Source of the DNA: Candidatus Peregrinibacteria bacterium
Lineage (GTDB): Bacteria > Patescibacteriota > Gracilibacteria > UBA1369 > LOWO2-01-FULL-3
Length of the DNA: 9,637 nt
Direction of reading: 5' to 3'
NCBI GenBank assembly: GCA_007133095.1
Contig: SLNK01000028.1
Span: 1 to 9,637 of the forward strand
Shown here: positions 6,072 through 9,637 of the stretch, in pieces
Layout of the letters: every line of letters begins with the position of its first letter
Position numbering within the stretch: the stretch's first letter is position 1
Notes under the pieces: generated by a model
Databases searched by the model: none
What the model saw: only the letters and a program-made list of their open reading frames with translations
Told to the model about the DNA's origin: nothing
Position numbers and translations under genes: made by a program

Positions 6072-7270
6072 GCTACATTTTCAAAGATGTCCAATTTCTT
6101 CTCCGCGAGGGCACGCAACTCCTTAGCATATGCCTTATTTTTATATACGGAATAAAACTGCAGAGCTTTTTCCGGAGATTTTTTAGCGACTTTATAAGCC
6201 GCTTCTCTCAAAAGGTCCTCCGAATAATCCGCATCCTTATAAAAACGATGATTTTTTAAAATCAAAACAGGATCTGTCCTTAAAATATACTCCAAAACGT
6301 TTCTTGAATACTCAGCATCGGAATATCTGTAATAAAACTCAACGGCAGTATTGGGATCCGCTTTTGAAGCAATCATTAAAGCTTCTTCGGAATATTCGCG
6401 CCCAAAATAATATTCGTGAAAACAAATGATGACACTTGGCTGTGACTCGGCTAAACGGAAAACAACTTTCTTTAGCAAATCTTCAGCATAATCTCTTTCC
6501 AAATATCCGGAATAAACTTTATAAAAAAACAATGAAAGCCTTGGAGCCTGCTCGGACATCGACGTTAAAACATCCTTGCAATAACTCTTATCCCCCCATA
6601 AATAAATGAAATCCAGAGCTGCCTTGGGCTCCTTATCCAGAGCACCATAAACAGCAATCTCAAGAACCTCATCCAAGTATTGAAAATGTGAATACTTTTC
6701 CGCAAAAGAAAAAACAATTTTAGGGTCTGTTTCAGCCAAGTTATAAAAAGCTTTCTGCAACATATCTTCCGCATAAGCCTGCTCCTCAACAGTATCGAAA
6801 AATTCCAAAACAGCCTTTGGGTCTCTAGTAACCGCGTTATAAAAAGCCCATTCCAAAATATCATCGGCGTATGAAGAAAAAGAATATGCTTCACGGTGAA
6901 ACATGATCAATCGTGGTTCCTCTTCCGCCACAACTTCAAGGGTTTGTCTTGCATAAGGCTTGTCTGAATATTCACGATAAAAAATAACAGCAGCCTTCGG
7001 ATCCTTAAGTAAGGATTCCTTTACAGCTACCCGCAAAAGATCATCGGAATAAGGTAAATCTCGGTAAAAATCGAAGTCTCTCAAAATCCCCCCCGGATCA
7101 CGTCTCAATCGCCTTAAAACTTCCTCTTTCCCCTCACTATCTTCAATTAATTTCGAAGCCAAATAAGACACCTCGTCTCGAGTAGAATCAACATCTAAAA
7201 AATCCTGATTTGCCTCAACATCTTCTAGTCCATGCCCGGAATCGGGCAACTTCATTTCTGGAGATTCCAT
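6068..7270 (-). CDS. Alpha-solenoid repeat protein of about eleven degenerate units
   Basis: A 400-residue acidic protein without signal peptide or membrane segment, so probably cytoplasmic. After a 35-residue disordered acidic N-terminus it consists of repeats, each starting after a conserved D/E-P: prolines at 59, 91, 119, 151, 183, 215, 243, 278, 306, 334 and 366. Within a unit an Ala-rich helix with F-x-Y/F and Y-S is followed by a second helix opening with YAEDLL-like residues. Spacings are 28 or 32 residues (once 35), so units differ by about one helical turn. This is helical-hairpin solenoid architecture of the TPR/HEAT/Sel1 kind, but the consensus is none of these that I recognise. 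Such proteins usually bind other proteins; the partner here is unknown. It has its own strong promoter and is followed by rpmB. Confidence 0.85.
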   Translation of the reverse strand: MESPEMKLPDSGHGLEDVEANQDFLDVDSTRDEVSYLASKLIEDSEGKEEVLRRLRRDPGGILRDFDFYRDLPYSDDLLRVAVKESLLKDPKAAVIFYREYSDKPYARQTLEVVAEEEPRLIMFHREAYSFSSYADDILEWAFYNAVTRDPKAVLEFFDTVEEQAYAEDMLQKAFYNLAETDPKIVFSFAEKYSHFQYLDEVLEIAVYGALDKEPKAALDFIYLWGDKSYCKDVLTSMSEQAPRLSLFFYKVYSGYLERDYAEDLLKKVVFRLAESQPSVIICFHEYYFGREYSEEALMIASKADPNTAVEFYYRYSDAEYSRNVLEYILRTDPVLILKNHRFYKDADYSEDLLREAAYKVAKKSPEKALQFYSVYKNKAYAKELRALAEKKLDIFENVA

Positions 7271-7312
7271 TTTTTTGTTTTTATTTTGAGAAAGCCAATT
7301 ACGCTTATTTAG

Positions 7313-7341
7313 ATAATAAAATAAAAAAGAACAGTTGTCAA
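7313..7341 (-). promoter_or_regulatory. Sigma70-type promoter of the solenoid-repeat gene
   Basis: Minus strand TTGACA (7336-7341, perfect), 17-base spacer, TATTAT (7313-7318, five of six). Transcription would begin near 7306, about 36 bases before the ATG at 7270. The -35 box lies in the outer end of the first 79-bp tandem repeat. Confidence 0.65.
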
Positions 7342-7489
7342 TCTTTCATGGCCAAAATATCCGCTCCAATTTCTGCATTCCAACCTAGGGGGAGTGTGGG
7401 GAATGAAGGGCAGTTGTCAGTCCTCCGTGGCCAAAATATCCGCTCCAATTTCTGCATTCCAACCTAGGGGGAGTGTGGGGAATGAATGA
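7332..7489. repeat. Two 79-bp tandem repeats
   Basis: Copy 1 is 7332-7410 and copy 2 is 7411-7489. From TGGCC onward they are identical for about 55 bases; in the first 22 bases they differ at four places, all transitions (A/G or T/C), and they differ again at the last bases. The unit is not a multiple of three and reading frames across it resemble no protein. The shared core includes CCAACCTAGGGGGAGTGTGG, which is also part of the left arm of the adjacent inverted repeat, so copy 1 is an extra copy of that arm. Confidence 0.95.
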
Positions 7490-7617
7490 ATTTCTGAAGA
7501 GCCATTATAGGAAGCAGAGCGAGCCACATGTGGCGAGCGTCCCTTGTAACTCGCCTTTGGCGAGTGTAAAGGGGCTGCGCTCCGGCTCAAAGAAATTCAT
7601 TCATTCACCACACTCCC
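7469..7617. repeat. Long inverted repeat (MITE-like or large RNA hairpin)
   Basis: Arms 7469-7495 and 7591-7617 are inverted copies matching at 26 of 27 positions. The inner ends add GAGCC (7499-7503) with GGCTC (7584-7588). Outside the arms the match continues imperfectly: 7447-7464 against 7623-7640 share GTTG, ATGCA and AAATTG blocks in inverted order, suggesting original arms of about 50 bp and an element of roughly 194 bp. The centre contains the palindrome GCCACATGTGGC (7523-7534) and the hairpin CTCGCC-TTT-GGCGAG (7550-7564). No protein is encoded. Terminal inverted repeats with a short non-coding centre resemble a miniature inverted-repeat transposable element, but no target-site duplication was established and no transposase is present. 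Confidence 0.8.
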
Positions 7618-7637
7618 TGCAAGTTGATGCAAAAAAA

Positions 7638-7672
7638 TTGTCCCTACCCCCATTTCGTTTTTATGATATTAT
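7638..7672 (+). promoter_or_regulatory. Promoter of the aspartase-like gene
   Basis: Two overlapping readings: TTGTCC (7638-7643), 18-base spacer, TATGAT (7662-7667); or an extended -10 TGaTATTAT (7664-7672). The second puts seven bases between the -10 and the ATG at 7680, the same leaderless spacing as other genes here. Either reading excludes the longer upstream frame from the mRNA. Confidence 0.48.
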
Positions 7673-7679
7673 GAAAAAA

Positions 7680-9020
7680 ATGAGCAATAAACAAACAAGC
7701 AGGACGGAAAAGGACTCCCTGGGTACGGTTAAAATCCCGAAAGACGCCTATTACGGAACAACAACTCACAGAGCCTTAAAAAACTTCCAAATAAGCGGGC
7801 TCAAAGCGCCACAAATATTCCGTGAAAGCCTCGGTATTGTAAAACTTGCGGCCGCTGAAACAAACACCTCACTCGGCCTTATCAAAAAAAACCACGGAAA
7901 AGCGCTCAAAAAAGCATGCGAAGAATTCATAGGAGGGAAATTTGAAAACGAATTTGTTTTGGACGTATTCCAAGCGGGAGCCGGCACAAGCTACAACATG
8001 AACGCAAATGAAGTCATAGCAAATCGATCAAACGAAATTCTGAAGGCACCAAAAGGAAGCTATAAATTCATCCACCCTAACAATCACGTAAATATGGGGC
8101 AATCCACAAATGACGTAATCCCCACGGCTACAAGAATTGCGATTCTTTTTTCAACGCCGGAATTATTAAAAGCCGCATACGCACTTGAAAAAGCTTTCGA
8201 AGAAAAAGCAAAAAAATACGCGAAAACAGTAAAAGTGGGAAGAACACATCTACAAGACGCGGTACCCGTAACGTTTGGCCAAACCTTCGACGCGTATCGT
8301 GAAGCTCTAAAAAAATCACGAGAATTGATAGCGGAAGCAAGCCAAAAACTTCAAGTACTGGCAATCGGCGGCACCGCCTTGGGCACCGGGATTAATGCAC
8401 ACCCGAAATACAAGAGCCAAATGATAAAAACACTAACACGACTAACCGGAATAAAATTTTCTTCCGCAAAAAATCTCACGGAAGGCATAAACAACATGAA
8501 CGATTTTATGAATTTTTCATCCGCGTTAAAATCGCTGGCCACAGACCTTCTCAACATATCGGAAACCTTTAAAATCATGGCCACGGGCCCAAAAGCGGGC
8601 CTTAACGAAATACTTCTTCCTCCCGTACAACCCGGATCCTCAATAATGCCCGGAAAAGTAAATCCTTCGATAACAGAAGCACTGGAAATGATATGCATAC
8701 AAGTTTGCGGAAACGATAAATGCGTGGAAATGGCCTCGCAAAAAAGCCAATTCGAGCTGAATGTTTTCTGTCCGCTAATAATGCACAACATTTTACAATC
8801 GATAAAAATTCTGACAAACGGAGCAACCATGTTTCACGAACTTTGTTTGGAAAAAATCGAAATAAACAAAGAAGAAATAAAGAAACAATTTGAAAACAGC
8901 CTTTGCACAGCGACGGAACTTGTCCCGAAAATAGGATATGCCCAAACAGCGGAAATAGTAAAAGCGGCACTAAAAAACAAAACGACAATCAAAGAAGAAC
9001 TTAAAAAAAGAAAGCTCTAA
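7680..9020 (+). CDS. aspA: Aspartase/fumarase superfamily lyase, probably aspartate ammonia-lyase
   Basis: A 446-residue cytoplasmic enzyme of the fumarase II/aspartase fold, normally a tetramer. Active-site segments are GAGTSYNMNANE (100-111), HVNMGQSTND (136-145), GRTHLQDA (187-194) and the mobile loop GSSIMPGKVNP (319-329), whose serine is the catalytic base. GAGTS (fumarases usually have GSGTQ), AGLNEI-x-LP-x-x-QPGSS and DAYYG-x-x-T-x-RA-x-x-NF favour aspartase, which splits aspartate into fumarate and ammonia; fumarase is the main alternative. The frame is open from 7473, but that extension runs through the inverted repeat and is not family-like, so the start is set at Met 7680 (ATG 7671 is possible), matching the promoter. 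The C-terminus is slightly shorter than in E. coli AspA. The stop overlaps the convergent gene's stop. Confidence 0.88.
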   Translation: MSNKQTSRTEKDSLGTVKIPKDAYYGTTTHRALKNFQISGLKAPQIFRESLGIVKLAAAETNTSLGLIKKNHGKALKKACEEFIGGKFENEFVLDVFQAGAGTSYNMNANEVIANRSNEILKAPKGSYKFIHPNNHVNMGQSTNDVIPTATRIAILFSTPELLKAAYALEKAFEEKAKKYAKTVKVGRTHLQDAVPVTFGQTFDAYREALKKSRELIAEASQKLQVLAIGGTALGTGINAHPKYKSQMIKTLTRLTGIKFSSAKNLTEGINNMNDFMNFSSALKSLATDLLNISETFKIMATGPKAGLNEILLPPVQPGSSIMPGKVNPSITEALEMICIQVCGNDKCVEMASQKSQFELNVFCPLIMHNILQSIKILTNGATMFHELCLEKIEINKEEIKKQFENSLCTATELVPKIGYAQTAEIVKAALKNKTTIKEELKKRKL

Positions 9021-9637
9021 AAAACACGGAAGGTTCTCACAATAGACTCAAACTCGTCCAAATGATCTGAAAACCGAATACTGGGAACACGGAGATAGGC
9101 TTCATAAACGATGGACCCGTTCTTGCTCATGGCAAAAAAGTGTCGAAGCGCTTCATTCTCTATCGCTTCATCAACGTAAAAGCCCGATAAATTATCGAAT
9201 TCCACAAATTCAATATTATATCCGGGATATTCCGCGGAAACGTAATCACCAATCAATTTATGCCCACTTTCATTTTTAAAAGATTTTACACCGATCCCTA
9301 TATGATAATCCTCTATATTCCTGGTCAAAAACACACCGTGCTCAAAATATTCGACATCAAAGGTATCAGGTAGATTTATATCAAAGCCGTATTCGGCACG
9401 CATATGGGAAACTTTATCGGTCAAAGAATTGAAAATATTATCCACGTGCAATTTACACCCGGAAATATCTTTAGCATCCCGGAAAGCCCATATACCAAAC
9501 TCCTTCCCCTCCATGGATCTTCCATACAGAACCACAACATCGTCAACCTTCCATGTCTCACCACCTCCGCCCCTAACACTTCCTTTATTTATATATACCT
9601 CTTCCAAATCCTCCCTTCCTTCAATAAGAGCCTTAAG
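9017..9637 (-). CDS. Unrecognised protein, 5' end beyond the window
   Basis: The frame gives 206 residues from the window edge. A TTG at 9605-9607 could start a 196-residue form, but ten sense codons precede it without a stop (reading LKALIEGRED), so the gene probably begins outside the window. The visible part has a Gly-rich turn (GSVRGGGGE), then alternating strands and helices, ending RFSDHLDEFESIVRTFRVF. A final helix of the D-E-F-x-x-I-V-x-T/S-F type recurs at the ends of small alpha/beta domains in exported bacterial proteins of unknown function; that likeness is only suggestive. There is one cysteine and no membrane segment in the visible part. Its stop codon overlaps that of the aspartase-like gene by four bases, and no terminator separates the two. 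Confidence 0.72.
   Translation of the reverse strand, partial: LKALIEGREDLEEVYINKGSVRGGGGETWKVDDVVVLYGRSMEGKEFGIWAFRDAKDISGCKLHVDNIFNSLTDKVSHMRAEYGFDINLPDTFDVEYFEHGVFLTRNIEDYHIGIGVKSFKNESGHKLIGDYVSAEYPGYNIEFVEFDNLSGFYVDEAIENEALRHFFAMSKNGSIVYEAYLRVPSIRFSDHLDEFESIVRTFRVF

Larger units (their letters stand above)
7271..7679. other. Intergenic region between divergent genes
   Basis: This 409-base gap separates the solenoid-repeat gene (-) from the aspartase-like gene (+). From left to right it holds the promoter of the minus-strand gene (7313-7341), the two 79-bp tandem repeats (7332-7489), the long inverted repeat (7469-7617, imperfect outer arms to 7640) and the promoter of the plus-strand gene (7638-7672). 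Frames open across it lack convincing protein features. Confidence 0.8.

Noticed and set aside
7210..7467. Plus-strand open frame of 85 codons across the tandem repeats
   Set aside because: It starts antisense to the solenoid gene, runs through non-coding repeats in two different frames of the 79-bp unit, and shows no protein-like features.
7332..7489. CRISPR array
   Set aside because: Only two directly abutting 79-bp copies, no unique spacers and no cas genes.
7473..7679. N-terminal extension of the aspartase-like enzyme
   Set aside because: The 69 extra residues are read from the inverted-repeat element, are not family-like, and precede the predicted transcription start.
8128..8988. Minus-strand frames antisense to the aspartase-like gene
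   Set aside because: Shadows of a strongly conserved enzyme, with no motif of their own.
1..9637. Recoded UGA (glycine) as in Gracilibacteria/SR1
   Set aside because: TGA ends four genes at positions consistent with family lengths, and no well-identified gene contains an in-frame TGA that would need decoding.

Overview
The window looks like chromosomal DNA of a small-genome bacterium, most likely of the Patescibacteria/CPR type (Peregrinibacteria-like groups are a reasonable guess). The grounds are short intergenic gaps, mostly single-gene transcription units, an almost complete lack of Shine-Dalgarno sequences, several genes whose -10 box sits only 6-7 bases before the ATG (leaderless pattern), and tiny conserved-looking proteins. 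TGA ends at least four genes (stops at 520, 1308, 2894 and 6068), so the recoded UGA=Gly code of Gracilibacteria/SR1 does not apply. The taxonomic placement is inference; no rRNA or marker-gene search was possible.

Layout. 1-520 (+): membrane methyltransferase-like protein of the ICMT/PEMT fold. 532-570: terminator. 592-1212 (-): lipoprotein; 1308-1724 (-): zincin-type metalloprotease, each with its own promoter. 1808-1927 (+): 39-residue protein with eight cysteines. 2015-2212 (+): 65-residue basic protein. 2236-2273: bidirectional terminator. 2292-2843 (-): redoxin. 2894-4441 (-): glutamine synthetase. 4557-5813 (-): MgtC/DUF4010 membrane protein. 5834-6022 (-): ribosomal protein bL28. 6068-7270 (-): alpha-solenoid repeat protein. 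7271-7679: a 409-base intergenic region with two 79-bp tandem repeats and a long inverted repeat. 7680-9020 (+): aspartase/fumarase-family lyase, probably aspartase. 9017-9637 (-): unrecognised protein running off the window edge.

How the genes fit together. Aspartase would release ammonia and fumarate from aspartate, and glutamine synthetase would fix ammonia into glutamine, so two enzymes of nitrogen metabolism lie about 3 kb apart, though not in one operon. The rest is a mixture of cell-envelope, redox, protease and translation genes with no evident common pathway. No CRISPR array, transposase, phage gene, tRNA or rRNA was seen. The least ordinary parts are the repeat/inverted-repeat region at 7332-7640, the cysteine-rich microprotein, the repeated leaderless promoter design, and the solenoid protein whose repeats mostly alternate between 28 and 32 residues.
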